Shown here piece after piece: positions 42,794 to 55,900 of a DNA stretch of 64,000 nt (positions are counted from its first letter, which is position 1; the number at the start of each line of letters is the position of its first letter). The position numbers and the translations under genes are program-made. The notes beneath the pieces are model-generated. The model worked only from the letters and a program-made list of their open reading frames with translations, searched no databases and was not told the DNA's origin. Origin of the DNA: Paraphoma chrysanthemicola (lineage: Eukaryota > Ascomycota > Dothideomycetes > Pleosporales > Phaeosphaeriaceae); NCBI GenBank assembly GCA_020744225.1, contig JAGMWG010000009.1, positions 682,001 through 746,000 on the forward strand, written 5' to 3'.

Positions 42794-44258
42794 ATGAAGG
42801 TCGCAGCTAGCTTGTCGGTTTTGTCCATGCTCGCGGGAGCTGACGCGGCTGAGACGGTTCTGGGAGCTTACATCTTTCACCGCCATGGTGACCGCACGCC
42901 CAAGGCTCTTGCGCCTACTAACCTGACTGCTCTCGGATACGAGCAAGTGTATACTTCCGGCCAGTATTACCGCTCGCGCTACCTTTCTGGCGACTCCAAG
43001 ATCCGTGGCATCAACGAGGACACTGTCAGACTTTCGCAGATCTCAGTCACTGCACCCGTCGACAATGTGCTGCAGAACTCGGCCATGGGCTTCTTGCAGG
43101 GCTTGTACCCGCCTGTGCAGACTGTGCAGACGCTTGCCAATGGACAGAGCGTGCAGGCGCCAATGGACGGATACCAATTGATCCCTGTCAACACCATTGC
43201 GACTGGTGCTGGATCCGAGGATGCTGGCTGGCTGCAAGATGCATCGAGCTGCCAGAATGCCAAGACAAGCTCCAACTCGTTCTTCGAGAGCAAGGAGTAC
43301 ACCAATCTCCAGTCAAGCACCAAGGACTTTTACTCTTCGATTGTGCCATCGATCAACAACGTGATCAGCGCGGATCAAGTCTCGTTCAAGAACGGCTATA
43401 TCGGTACGTCTATATTCCCTTCCAACTCGTCACCATATTGCATACTAACGTGATATCAAAGTCTACGACATTATCAACGTCGCCGAGATCCACAACACCA
43501 GCATTCCCAACTCCGACGTCCTCACCAACTCCACTCTCTTTCAACTCCGCACCCTCGCCGACGCTCACGAATGGGGTCTTGCGTACAACGCATCTGACAA
43601 CATGCGCGCCGTCGCAGGTATGCAACTCGCCGGCGAAATCCTCAAGTACATGAATAGCACCATCTCCTCGTCTGGCGCCAACAAACTCGGCATCCAATTC
43701 GGTGCATACGCTACATTCCTGTCGTTCTTCGGCCTCGTGGATCTTCCCGCCGTGAACACAGATTTCACGGGCGTAGTCGATTACGCGAGTAGCATGACTT
43801 TCGAGCTCTTCACCAACGCAGATGTCTCATCTGGATTCCCCAGCCAGGATGATCTGGAGATTCGATTCCTGTTCCACAACGGCACGGCATCAAACTCTAG
43901 CGAGCCCATTGCGTACCCGCTCTTCGGTGGCAAAGATACTTCAGTATCATGGACAAATTTCCAGTCCAACCTGAACAAGTTCGCAATCAGCACAACTGAG
44001 CAATGGTGCACCAAGTGCGGTAACTCGACAGGCTCGTGTGCGCAGTATGCATCAAAGCCAAGCAATGGAGCGGCGAATGCGCAGAGCAGCGGTAGCGGAT
44101 TGAGCCCGGCGATTGGCGGCGTGATTGGTGCGTTTGTCACGCTGGCAGTGGTACTTGGGGGCTTGGTGGCGTTTATGCTGCTGGGTGGGTTTAGACTGGT
44201 GAGCAAGAAGAATTTGGCAAAGGGTGTACAGGGTGCGAATGTTGAGCCCAAGGCTTGA
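42794..44258 (+). CDS. Membrane-anchored histidine-acid-phosphatase homologue without the HD dyad
   Basis: A histidine-phosphatase (branch 2, phytase/acid-phosphatase) fold. Exons 42794-43403 and 43462-44258 encode 468 residues. A signal peptide (ASLSVLSMLAGADA) leads to the catalytic motif FHRHGDRTPK (about residues 33-42), whose first His is the phosphate acceptor. In classical members a second motif of the form (S/A)HD supplies the acid. Here the aligned place reads IQFGAYATFLSFFGLV, so HD appears replaced by AY. Numerous NxS/T sites fit a secreted ectodomain. Near the C-terminus a membrane helix (AIGGVIGAFVTLAVVLGGLV) and a short basic tail suggest a plasma-membrane or vacuolar type I protein. 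It may be a divergent or weak phosphatase, or a binding protein. The start at 42794 follows CCATCATG; an upstream in-frame ATG (42704) would bury the signal peptide. Confidence 0.85.
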
Positions 44259-45437
44259 GTGCGCGCATGTAACAGGCATGATAGTATGGAGAAGCAGCGG
44301 AGAAATGGGGTGGGTATTGCAGTCAGGGTGTGTCGGGATGGAATGGGTTTGAGGCAAGGACGATACTCATGAGGAAGGACACAAGCGCTGCTAAGGTAGC
44401 CGTGTAGTACGTTATGAAGCTATGAATCATTCACGACGTCTGCTGTCTGCAAGTGCTTGATTGAACCAGGATCACAAACACCGTACAACGACCTTTTGTA
44501 GTTGACAGTACGGTGAGTAGTAATATTTGTACCTGGTCATCATATGCGACCTCTCAGCGCGTCATGATGGCCGATATCGATGGTTGAGCACGACATCTCA
44601 ACCCCGCAACACGCAACATCACAACAACCACACAGCATGTCCATGCCCAGCGTCGCTATCGACATTGGCACATCGCTCCGCGGCTGGGTCTACATCTTGA
44701 GGTATCCACGGATCGAAGATTCTCAAGCACAATGCAGCAAGCTTAGCGAAGGTTTGCGGAATTGGCAATGATGGTACAAGTACATTCATTCTCACGGAGT
44801 CGCTGATTCGGGAGTCAGACAGCGTGCCAGTTAACTAGAACATAGACAACAACTAAAATTATGCGCACTGATCTTGATCTCGCTCGTGCGAGTTCAGTCT
44901 CCTCATGTACAGATTTGACATGGAAAGGCCAATGACTACCGCTCTCGCCACAGCATTGGCTGGAAGATATGCATGAATCCTTCGAATCGGATATAATCAT
45001 TTCTCCGATAAGAAAGCTCAGGCAGCTGTTTCCATGTGTGGGACTACCCTCCAAGGGTAATAACGTGATAGGTGTGGCTGACAGCGTGCTCCAACGGTCG
45101 TTTGGATTCATCAGCCTGTTCTTGCACATCACTTCCTTAGTGGATCAAGAGCATGTAGTGTGGTAGGATGCAAGACACATTGCAAATGCAGTCCCTGCTA
45201 TTCGCAATAGCCAAGAGCCTGCAACAACCCGCCAGTCGCCTTGGAAGTGACTACATCTCCGAGGCTTGCGTACACGGCTGTAGACTTCCTGAGCGGGAAG
45301 ACGAGGTCATATAAATCTACCCGTTATACGAGTGGTGAATTTGCGTGTGCCTCAACTTTTGGGCTACTCTTCAGAGAGCACGCTATCACCAACACACGTG
45401 TGACGAAGTACCAGCCAGGCGCCATCCCGTCTCCAAG
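44259..45437. other. Intergenic, phosphatase homologue to MFS gene
   Basis: 1.18 kb without a recognised gene, RNA or repeat. Short frames on both strands lack family features. Confidence 0.5.
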
Positions 45438-47561
45438 ATGCCAGACACAGACAAGGAAATCGTCGTCTACGATAAAGACACGCCACACGATTCTAAAGCA
45501 ACACCATCAACTCTGAGCACGGATACTACAGCCAAAACACAAACACCTCAAATCGCTGAGCTTCGCGACGAACAGCCTCGACCTACTCTCGCATCACTAT
45601 GGCGCCGTCGCCCCAAACCCGATCCCAACGCCATTGCAACCCAGCCCTCGGTCTTCGACGATCCAGAACAGGCAAAGTACTTCCAGCCACTCCCGACATA
45701 TGAGAATCTGCATCGATTCGATCCAGGCGAGCGCTGGACGTGGGCTGAGGAGCAGGTATGTGATACACAGCACTTTGCGAATAGCGACCATCCTTCATGT
45801 TTGGCTGATAGATGAAACGTTAGAAAGTGCTAAGTAAGATCGAGTGGCGGATCGCTGCGTGGGCGGCGATAGCTTTTTTCGCACTTGATTTGGATCGGTC
45901 GAATATTCAGCAAGCGAATACTGATAATTTCCTTGAAGACCTGGGACTTAATACGAATGGTGAGTATTCTTTTCCTGGTTTCCTTGGGCGAGTAAGTCAG
46001 TGTGTACATGTGTTGATCCGTGGTGATTTTAGACTACAATCTTGGTAACACAGTCTCGAAACTCTCGTTCTTGCTCGCTGAGCTCCCGAGCCAATTGATC
46101 AGCAAGAAGATTGGACCCGATCGCTGGATCCCTGCGCAAATGATTCTGTGGTCTATTGTTGCATCGGCGCAGTTCTGGCTTAGAGGCCGGACGTCGTTCC
46201 TCGCGTGTCGCGCACTGATTGGGTTATTACAGGGCGGATTCATCCCGGATGTCATCTTGTACATGGTATGTCCATATCACTTTCTAGTCACAATGACCGT
46301 ATACTAAAGTTCCGATCCAGTCTTACTTCTACAAAAGTACAGAGCTACCTTTCCGCCTCGCAATCTTCTGGATGGCAAACCGCCTCACGGATGTCATCGC
46401 ACCGCTACTGGCCTATGGTCTGCTTCGATTGCGCGGATACCACGGCTACGAAGGTTGGCGCTGGTTATTCTTGATAGAAGGAATACTCACCCTTGTCATT
46501 GGTATCTGGTCAATCTTCATGATGGCGCCGTCGCCCACGCAAACGAAATCCTGGTGGCGGCCCCACGGCTGGTTCACGGAGCGTGAGGAGAAGATCATGG
46601 TCAATCGGATTCTTCGCGATGATCCGAGCAAAGGTGACATGCAGTGAGTATACCTATACCTATACTTATGCCACATGAATTGTTACTCTACTTTCGTTTC
46701 AGATATCTGACGTACGATTAGCAACCGACAAGCGATCACACCAATGCTTCTCTGGAAGAGCTTATGCGACTTCGATCTCTGGCCAATTTATGCCATCGGT
46801 CTTACGTTTGGGATACCCGCAGGACCACCGGATCAGTATCTTACACTGACGTTGCGACAACTGGGCTTTGATACGTTCAATTCCAATCTGCTCAGCATTC
46901 CGGCACAAGTCGGCACGACTATCAACGTACGTTACCTCTGAACAAGACAATCAGGCTTGCGGGAAAGACTGGCTGACTTACCAACTTTTCCAGATGCTAA
47001 TCATGACCTACATCTCCGAGAAGATCAACCAACGCGCCTATCTCGGCATCTTCGTACAGCTCTGGTTCCTCCCCTGCGTCATCGCAATGTCCGTCATCGA
47101 CGCAAGCGTATCAAAATGGTCTCGCTTCGCACTCGTCACAGTCCTACTTTCCTACCCCACGCCTCACCCCATGCAAGTTGGGTGGTGTAGTCGCAACTCC
47201 AACACCGTGCGAACACGCACCGTCAGCGCAGCGTTGTATAACATGGCCGTGCAAATCCAGGCGATTATCTTCTCGAATATATACCAAGCTGATGATCGAC
47301 CTTTGTGTAAGTCAAATTCAACCTTGCCTGCCACGCGAGCGTGACTAATTTTAATACTTAGATCGGCGCGGAAATCGTGTTCTCGTGGGTGTCTGCGTAT
47401 TGAACATCTTCTTGTATATTTTTGCTAAGGTGTATTATACACGGCGCAATAAGCAGCGAGATGAGCAGTGGAGTGCGCTTACGGCGGAACAGAAGCTGGA
47501 GTATATGCATACAACGACGGATGAGGGGAGTAAGCGGTTGGATTTTCGGTTTGCGCATTGA
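45438..47561 (+). CDS. MFS transporter, allantoate/nicotinate/pantothenate permease type
   Basis: Anion:cation symporter family (DAL5/TNA1/FEN2/LIZ1-like) of the major facilitator superfamily, importing small carboxylated compounds across the plasma membrane. Seven exons (45438-45755, 45824-45959, 46033-46265, 46321-46643, 46722-46926, 46994-47306, 47362-47561) encode 575 residues with about 12 helices. Typical motifs are FALDLDRSNIQQANTDNFL after helix 1, YNLGNTVSKLSFLLAELPSQ, the LACRALIGLLQGGFIPDVIL helix, GYEGWRWLFLIEGILT, and WCSRNSNTVRTRTVSAALYN in the C-terminal half. A cytosolic N-terminus of about 125 residues precedes helix 1. All junctions restore conserved sequence, for example NTN to DYNLGN and LYM to SYFYKS. 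The exact substrate cannot be assigned by sequence reading. Confidence 0.92.
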
Positions 47562-48900
47562 GATAGCTGGAGACGATTGCGATAGCTTAGATACAATGCT
47601 ATTTGGTTGGTTGGTTGGGTGCTAGGAGAAAGTCACTCCATACAAATATAACAATTCATATTTTACTATCTTCGACGGATCATCGCTGTGAATAGGTCAA
47701 GACTTTTTTTCAAGATTCGTCGTCTTGGTCGTGTTGACACAATCTCGACTTCGATGACCATAGACTCCTTGATGCGCAATGGATATGAAAGCGAATGTTT
47801 TGTGTAGCCGAATAGGCTATGTGATCCACGAGAGCCTTAGGACATATTGGTTCGGCGAGTAAGACGTCTGAGCTAACGGTAGGCTAATAAATCACATGTC
47901 CAATCCATACGTGGAGCACATTACGATAAATTCATCACATACCAATACTGCATGCGGTTTGTATTCGTCAGGAAGCATCTTCCCATTCGCGCCATTTGTG
48001 ACAAGAATTCTAAAGATCAAATATCTTCAAATGGATGCTCGTCCTGCGCCATCTCCCGTCAAAACCCTTACACTTCGTCTCATCTCTATGCCGCGAGTCT
48101 AGTCGTGGAACATAATCCTCCTAGCTTCCTCTAGCCGCCGCCACTGTTCATAGACATCAAAAAAGTGGGAATAAATGGCCCTACTCCATTTCGGTGAGGT
48201 GTACGGGATGCAAGGCGATACAGTTTCCCTAGCGCACGACGGGATCGTATAGTGGAGGTTAATTCTAGGCTGCAATCGATACTGGTGCTTACTTGCCTAA
48301 TGCGGCATGTACAAATAAATGAATTCACCCGCTCACACGTACTACATGTTCGATACAGTGGGCCTAGTCAAGGATGCAAAGTCAAGTGCAAGATATTGTC
48401 GGGACGGGTTTGGTGTTCCATAGTCTATTTCGCTTATTTGACTGCGTCGTATTGAGCGACGCATCAGCTATTGGTCAACTCTTGGAGCCGTTGGGCGGGA
48501 CTGCGGAAGCCATCTGACTTGCAGTCTCAAGCTCCATCTACATGTGTACCTGCAGCTGTAGCGGCCAAATTGGCGGCTTTGTCGGGGCTGTGTACATGAT
48601 GGCGTGGGGTAGCCAACCAGTCACCCACGATCTGCTTAGGGTGTGTATGCACCTCACCGCGCGCCCGGCGGATTATTGCCGGCCCAGATTCATGTTTTCT
48701 TCTTGAAGCTTAGTGAATCTTTTGCAGAGTATCCGAAACAGATTCGGATAATGGGAGAGATTGCTCCAGAGGCAATCAGACTTGGACACGGCCATGTTTG
48801 GCAACCATGGCGGTGCGTGATGCGTTTGAAAAGGCCTTTCCAAGGGACCTAGCCATTCACCGCTGACTCCCTCGATTTGAACTCATGCTGCCCACTGCTT
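47562..48900. other. Convergent intergenic region
   Basis: 1.34 kb between the stop codons of the MFS and BET5 genes, with no coding sequence or RNA gene recognised. The stretch 47640-48350 is relatively AT-rich. Confidence 0.5.
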
Positions 48901-49496
48901 TCATACTGGCAGCACTTTGGTGATGAAGGCATCCAGGCCTGCTTCGAACAGCTCGTTTGCGACGCCAATGCCCATAGGATGCTCTACAGGTGCAAGCGGG
49001 TTCTTGACTACGTACTCGACGTACAGTGTGGCCCAGATCTGGTGGAGGTACTGGCGCAGGTTCGGGGCCTTGGTGTCGGTGAGCATGACAAACTTCATGC
49101 GGGTGGGCGTCTCGTAGTAGTGCAGCTTGTACTCGCCGGTGCGGTAGGAGAGGAAGGTGTCGTCGTCGCCGCCGAGCTTGGTAACTAGGTTGCGCAGGGA
49201 GAAGACGAGACCAAAGACCAGCTTCTCGTCGTCGGAGTGGGTGAGGGCCTTGCGGGTGGGTGGGGCGTCGCCATTGCTGGTGATGCTCGATCCCGATTGC
49301 GGGCGGGCAGCGGTGCCTGAAGAGGCAGGCCGTGGAGTCCAGCGACGGGCGTAGATGCACTCCGCTGGGAGGATGCGGTCAGCGGCGCTCGCGACATTGT
49401 TACCGGCGCCAGATAGCTGGGAGCATGGATAACGGGCGGGGGGCGATCAGCGGACTTACTGTGGCGATCAAAGATGTAGAAGCTGTACAGCACCAT
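48901..49496 (-). CDS. BET5: TRAPP complex subunit BET5 (TRAPPC1)
   Basis: Core subunit of the TRAPP complexes, the Rab exchange factor for YPT1 in ER-to-Golgi and autophagy traffic. A 37-nt first exon (49496-49460) and a second exon (49364-48901) encode 166 residues with a longin-like fold. MVLYSFYIFDRH is joined by splicing to TECIYARRW, the classic BET5/TRAPPC1 start. Later signatures are FSLRNLVTKLGG, FLSYRTGEYKLHYYETPT and KFVMLTDTKAPNLRQYLHQI. The C-terminus ends with VANELFEAGLDAFI. Between the first strand pair and the conserved core lies a Ser/Gly/Pro-rich insert of about 28 residues (PASSGTAARPQSGSSITSNG and following), longer than in human TRAPPC1. The gene is divergent from the CaMKK-like kinase gene. 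Confidence 0.94.
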
Positions 49497-50048
49497 GATG
49501 ACGGGCTATGGCGTCAGACGGCGAGGTCGCAGCTCGGGGCCCAAGTGTGGTTCGATGTGCGGAGGCGGCGGGATGGGGGGTGGGAGGAGAGCTGCTCGCA
49601 CTTGGCGGCGCTGCACCGGAGCGGATGGATCGATGGGCAGGCGCAATCGCACGTTACTTGTGCCGGCTGTCTTTCTCGACGACCCACAGCGGCAAGGGGG
49701 ATGACTCCTTTTGGCGAAAGAAATACTTGTCAATGCTGCACCTCCGAGGCCCGAGTCATGGGAACGCGGATGGTTGAAGTGTGCCTCAAGAAAGCGTGCA
49801 GAGGGGTGGGTTGTGGAGGCAGCCTGAGGCTGAAAGAAGTCGCGTTGTAGCCCCTCAGCGGTGCAGGCCCATACCACATGCATGGCCCGCCCGGTCAAGT
49901 TCCCAAGAGAAAGGCCTGCTGGGTCCTCCAACGTCTGCAATTGATATGACAGGCTGACACCAGCGGCTTCCCCATATTATTCTTCCCTAGTTCCGTGGCT
50001 CCCCTCAACCTTATCACCGCACGCCTGCCCACTTTGCCCAGCCTTGAA
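49497..50048. promoter_or_regulatory. Divergent promoter region, BET5 / CaMKK-like kinase
   Basis: 552 bp between opposed start codons. The half nearest BET5 is GC-rich. No individual factor site can be named with confidence. Confidence 0.4.
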
Positions 50049-52816
50049 ATGTCGCAACCACCGCCTCTCCCTGCAAAGCACGCCTCCGAATCCGACGTCT
50101 CCAAAAGCATCTACACCTCCCGTCCCAAGCTCGACGTCCCTGCTGTTGGCGCCGACGGCAGACCACCGCCCGTCAAGTATATGTGCGAGCGGCCTCTTAC
50201 ATCATTGCTACCCCGCGGGAATGCTGATTGTCGAGCACCAGGTCAACGCCCGCATACCAGAGCCCGCTACGACACCACAAGCGCGCAGCTTCTTCCACCC
50301 GGCGAGTCAAGGTGCGTTGTCTTGGGGCTAGAGTTTCTGGGGCACGTGAGAGCCGCAGCTGACAAGGCGCAAGGAAACCTTCAATGCGCGCTCAGAGTAC
50401 AGCAACAGCGAGGATGATGGCACCGCCCAGCACCGCATCAACCAGTATCTCGTGAAGCAGGAGATTGGCCGGGGGTCTTTTGGCGCGGTGCACCTCGCCG
50501 AGGACCAGTATGGCAATGAATATGTGAGGACACCATCCCACTAGACGTTCGACGCGGCGCGATTGGGCGGTAATGGCACCCTCGAGACGATGCGGGTCAC
50601 CTACGGATACTGGTACAGGCCTTGGCTGACGGGTTTTACTGCAGGCTGTCAAGGAGTTCTCAAAATCGCGGCTGCGGAAACGCGCCCAGTCGAATCTTCT
50701 ACGCCGACCCAGCGCTCGACGGAGAGCCCTGCCCGCAGGTATTGGCTTCAATTCACCGCTGCACAGACACTCCACCACGGAGGAGAACAATTCCTTCGAG
50801 CTCATCAAGGAGGAGATTGCCATCATGAAGAAGCTCAACCACCCCAACTTGGTCTCACTAGTCGAAGTGCTCGACGACCCAGAGGAAGACTCGCTCTATA
50901 TGGTCATGGAGATGTGCAAGAAGGGCGTCGTCATGCAGGTAGGCCTCGAAGAGAGAGCCGACCCATACACCGAGGAGCAGTCTCGATGCTGGTTTCGCGA
51001 CATGGTCCTGGGTCTAGAGTACCGTATGTCACAATCTACTCAACAACGACAGCCGCCTCTAACGTACCAGCAGTTCACGCTCAGGGTATCATACACCGCG
51101 ACATCAAGCCCGACAATTGTCTCATCACACAGGAGGACGTGCTTAAGATTGTCGACTTTGGCGTTTCAGAGATGTTCGACAAGGACGGCGAAATGAAGAC
51201 GGCAAAGTCAGCCGGGTCACCCGCTTTCATGCCACCAGAACTCTGCGTTGCCAAGCACGGTCACGTCTCGGGAAGAGCTGCGGATGTTTGGTCCATGGGC
51301 TGCACGCTTTTCTGTTTACTCTTTGGCAGGATACCGTTCGAGAAGCATGGCATGATCGAGCTGTACCAAGCAATACGACTGGACGAGCCAGAGATTCCCG
51401 ACTCTTGCAATCCTGAGCTCAAGGATTTGCTGCAAAGACTGCTGGAAAAGGACCCCAAAAAGCGGATAACCATGGACGAACTCAGAGTGAGGACAAGTGG
51501 AACATCAAAGTATGCCATCACTAACAACAGTAGGAACATCCCTGGGTTACGCGACATGGGTCAGATCCTCTGCTCGCCAAATCAGAGAACGTCGCCGTCA
51601 TCATCGAGCCGCCAACCGACGAAGAAGTCAACGCAGCCATCACAGGCAACATGGGACACCTCGTAACGGTGGTAGGTGCAAGTCAATTTCCTTGGTTCTT
51701 GGAATCTCGTTTGCAACTTTATAAAATCCATTTTGTCACGTGCGTTTACGAATCCACCGACTAATTGCTATCCAGGTACGAGCAGTGAAACGTTTCAAGC
51801 AGCTGTTGTTCAGACGGCGTCCCGAACGGCTCGAGAGCATCCTAGGAGGAGCTTCTCGCATAGTTCAACCACCGCTATCCATGCGACCATCAATACTACG
51901 CAAGTCAAAGTCACAGGATACAGACGATAGAAGACCTATCGAGAGTGCACTCACCACAGAAGGCGTGCATCATGAGATCAGAATCGACGACCAAAACCGC
52001 AAGGTTCCACAATATATGAACGATATGGCCTATGCCAAGCCAGGCTTTCGCCCAGAGATTGCAGGAAAGCGAGCAGCATCAAAAGGCCCTGTCACGAGCA
52101 GTCCAAACTCGCAACAGTCCCCAGGTCTCACAGATGCCAAAGTTATACACGAAAACATGTCGTTTCGACCTACACAACCATCACAAAGCACCGCCATACC
52201 CGGCGTGCTTCCACATTCTGGGCCTTCCACACCAACCTTGGGCAAAGGTCACGCTCACGATCCACTAGAAGACACGTTGTTCCTGAACATTGGTACCGGT
52301 GAGGACTACGAGCCGCCATCAGAAGACGACGCCTGTATTGTCTCGGAATCACCATCAAATGTCGACATGAACGTCTATGAAACCGCTTACGAAGAAGAGG
52401 TGCAACGCATCATCGCGCAACGGAAGGATCAGTACCGCCGACCGACTTTGTATCTCACTCGGCGCGTCGAAAATGTGCAATCAATACGCGATCGAGATGT
52501 CATCTTCGACGAAGGCCAAGACCACCGAGGAGATTTCAAGAAGAGCTTCAAGAGCTTCGTTACGAAAACAAAGGAAGACATCGAGGCGCGAGGCGAGCTA
52601 CAAAAGATCCAGGACGGCAAGGAGGGCAAGCTTAGTAGGACCATGCGCAACGTCCGGGAAGCTAAGAGACTTGTCGAAGAAGCTAGAGAGCGAGCGAAGA
52701 TGGAGGAGAAGCAGCGCGAGCGCCAACGAAGCAGGAGTGCCACGCCAGCAAGGAAAGACAGCTCTGGTGGATCGGGGCTGAGCCGAAGCGGGACGCCCGT
52801 CGCTGTGGAGAAGTGA
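50049..52816 (+). CDS. CaMKK-like kinase, probable SNF1-activating kinase
   Basis: Related to S. pombe Ssp1, Aspergillus CmkC and yeast SAK1/TOS3/ELM1, which phosphorylate the activation loop of SNF1/AMPK. Seven exons (50049-50176, 50242-50311, 50374-50523, 50645-51023, 51074-51486, 51534-51671, 51776-52816) encode 772 residues. The N-terminal motif STPAYQSPLRHHKR is built by splicing. The kinase domain starts near residue 90: EIGRGSFGAVHLAEDQ, AVKEFSKSRLRKRAQ followed by a basic RP-type insert characteristic of CaMKKs, HRDIKPDNCL, DFGVSEMF, GSPAFMPPELC and DVWSMGCTLFCLLFGRIPF. A motif EHPWVTRHGSDPLL closes the domain. The C-terminal 400 residues are disordered except for a charged helical stretch (EAKRLVEEARERAKMEEKQR). 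Frame closes across all seven exons. Confidence 0.9.
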
Positions 52817-52919
52817 AGAGCGGTTCGTGTATCAGTGAATTGCGACTTTCACGGGCGTTTTGGGAAGACAAATGTACTGGGTCTGCGCGGTCGGGATCCA
52901 AAGCACCATTTCTCATACG

Positions 52920-52932
52920 CACACACACACAC
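52920..52932 (+). repeat. Short (CA)n microsatellite
   Basis: About six CA dinucleotides in the 3' region of the CaMKK-like kinase gene. Confidence 0.7.
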
Positions 52933-55900
52933 ATGGCTTTAGATTGTTTTGATAGCGAGCATCCTATGGCACATATACACGCACACACGAACACACGTGT
53001 GCGATCTGGGATGGAAAACAATGGGAAACAAACCAATCGAAACTCAATCTTCTGGACCATGAATTCTTGTTATGCTGCTCTGTCAGCTTATTGTTATTCA
53101 AAATCCAAGCCCTTGCCCTTTTCGTTTTACACGCATATATGGCATACTCGCACCATTGATATTCCTTACTCTGACCGCAATTTTCAATCTCATCCAAGAC
53201 TGTTTGACATCGGACACTTATTTCCGCAAGGGAGTGCGTGAAAGTCGTTTCACGGAGAAGGATGAATGAATGAACGCGATGAAGGTGGGGAATGGGGGGA
53301 ATATAGAAACTTTATCAGCGGATAGTAGTGCTTTTGAGGGCGGGGAAGAAGAAGCAGCAGCGGCAGTGTTACATGTAAGCTCAAGGACGATGAAAGGGAT
53401 GAGGAAGGGATAAAAGTTGCCTGGCTTGGATGTATACGTGTTGGCATTGTTGAACGTCGGTCAATCTCATGTGTAATAGGTGACTGTATTGATGTGTTTA
53501 CGTACCGTAGGCAATGAAGAGTCAGTGAAGCGGGGGTTTCTATGCTAAATGTGGAGCTGCATCATGTGGTTGAAGACTTTACCTAATGAGAGTCGTTTTT
53601 TCTGCTATTCATGCTTGGAGACGGATGATAACGTGGTTTTGTCATGGACTTTGTTTACAAGAATGGTCTTGTGGTGGTGCAAGTGCGCATCGTTGCTGTC
53701 GCTGTTGCGAGAGGTGCAAGAGACAGACGAGCATAAGGTTCGGGTAGCTTGACCGCAACACACTATCGGACTTCATGCCTGAATAGGCGCACAGTCTTGT
53801 GGCAATGGCATTACACTCAGCGTGGCCGTAAGGCGAGCCGCAAATGGGAAGGACTTTTAGAAGGTGTTTCTTTTTTCGGCTGCACGTCGCATGAGCCGGC
53901 ATGCAGAGTTTTTCGGGGCGTTCACCGCAACTGTTGTGCTTGGGGCTGAGATCATGCCATTACTGTAGGTCGCTGCGGCTGATGACTTATGTCGTGCTGC
54001 GGCTGAAACTCATGCACGATTCTGCAGTGGACGCTTGATCGGTGAGCGTGCTCGAGGGTGGACCATGGTGAGATAAGGCTGATCGAGTGTCTGAGACGTC
54101 GTGCAAAGAACAGGGCAAGTGGGCCAGACTCTTGTATTGAGCACGTGAAGACTGGATTGAGCAAACATCGCCATTGCTCATGCTATCAGATATGTATCTG
54201 TTTGGCTATTAGATGTTCAATTAGTAGTGCGTATAATGACAAGCTCTCCTCGATCATTTTAGACTCCATTCCTAGCTTCAAACATAACATTCGGCAAGTC
54301 CGGAACACCAGGGAGGATTGTAACACTTGTTGAGGGTGTTTACAGGATCTTCAACGGCGGCTGGCCGGTCAACTACCCTTGCTTCAAGCGGAATCGCGCA
54401 GATTCTGCGGCACGCCCAAGTATCGCTCCAGTCAATCCGGCGGCTGGCAGCAGCTTGGGGAAGTGGTGACCGGTCCTTAGTCAGAATTGTTGTTGGTGCT
54501 GGTACTCTGTTCATCCTTGACAAGAGTGTTCGCCATTAAGAAACAAGAAGCCTTGAGTGTACTTTTGTGGCTTCTCGCAGTACATGTTGATGGGCGAGTT
54601 GCGGTCTTCGATGACCGATTCTTCTCGAGATGGTATCGCGTTGTCACTGTAGCTCTTTACACTTCCCAATTTGACATCTCTTGGTGGGCGCTGTGAATAT
54701 TCCGGCCGAAGTCGGTCTCCGGATACAGATGGTTCTACCACAGCATCGCTTGCCAGTAGGGTGCGTGCACAGTGCGCGCAAAGCCGCAGCATTCCATGGA
54801 GTCAGGCCGTAAGAAATCTGCACACAGCGGAAAGACCATTGGCACGAGAGAAATTCTCCGATAGTGAGGGACAGCATGCGAGGCTGGGAAGCGTTTGTGC
54901 TCCAGTGACTCCGTGGAACCGTAACATGGGAAGCCATGGAGGGGTCGATCGCTCCACAAGGCTGGCTGTACATTGAACTGTTCCAAAGACACGGACGAAT
55001 CAGACTGTAGTGGAATTGCGTGACCAGGGGTGGAGCGAATCGCATTGTGCGTACATTATATTGACGCCCCTACCGCATCGCTGTATGACCATCTGCCACC
55101 AGATCTAAGACAGAGCGGGAAGATCCGTGACCTTCGAATAGCTAGACACACTTAAGCATAGATCGATGAGCCTGACTCTTTCAAGTGTCGAGCTTGCTTC
55201 TAACCACAACTCTTGTGTTAAGATTCTGGTGGGCACCACTAGACATGCTGGTCGATGAAGCCTTGCATCCTGGCTGCGAGCTGAGATTTTGCCGGAGCTC
55301 GTGACCGTTGTACGTTTGAAGCATTGTTTGTGGTTCCCAATAGCAGCAGAGTGACGTAGTGCACACCCGGCGATTTCGAAGTGCGAGCGTTGGTTAAGGC
55401 CCTTTCAATGGGACCGGCTTATGCTCCCCGTCACGTGCTGATCAGACCCACTTTGCGGATTCACGGCTTGCAGCTGCAGATTGACGTATGGACGACTTGG
55501 ATGAATAATTGCTTGGCTAGGCTGCGCGTGCGGCACCATAGTGCCCTGTGTTTCAGCTCCATCCGTGTCGAGCCGCTCACAGTCTGCTGTTGAACGCTGT
55601 CCCTTACTGTAAAGATAAAAATTGTTGCACGTTGCAGTCTGATCAATAATAGAGAAAAGCACTATGCACGTGCTGTCGATGACGGGCGGGCCTGACGAGC
55701 AGCGAGGAAGTTGGGGAGGGGAACGCCGTCGTCATGAGTGGCCCTGCGAACATGTCGGTTCCTGCACGTTTGACTCGATGCGGTCTACGGCACTTTCTGG
55801 ACTTGTGTGCGACGCTCGCCAGCCGTGCTTCATGGTGGTTTGTTGAGCTTCATAGATAGGACTGGTACCGTTGCCGGGTAGCGCGCAATGGTTTCTCAAC

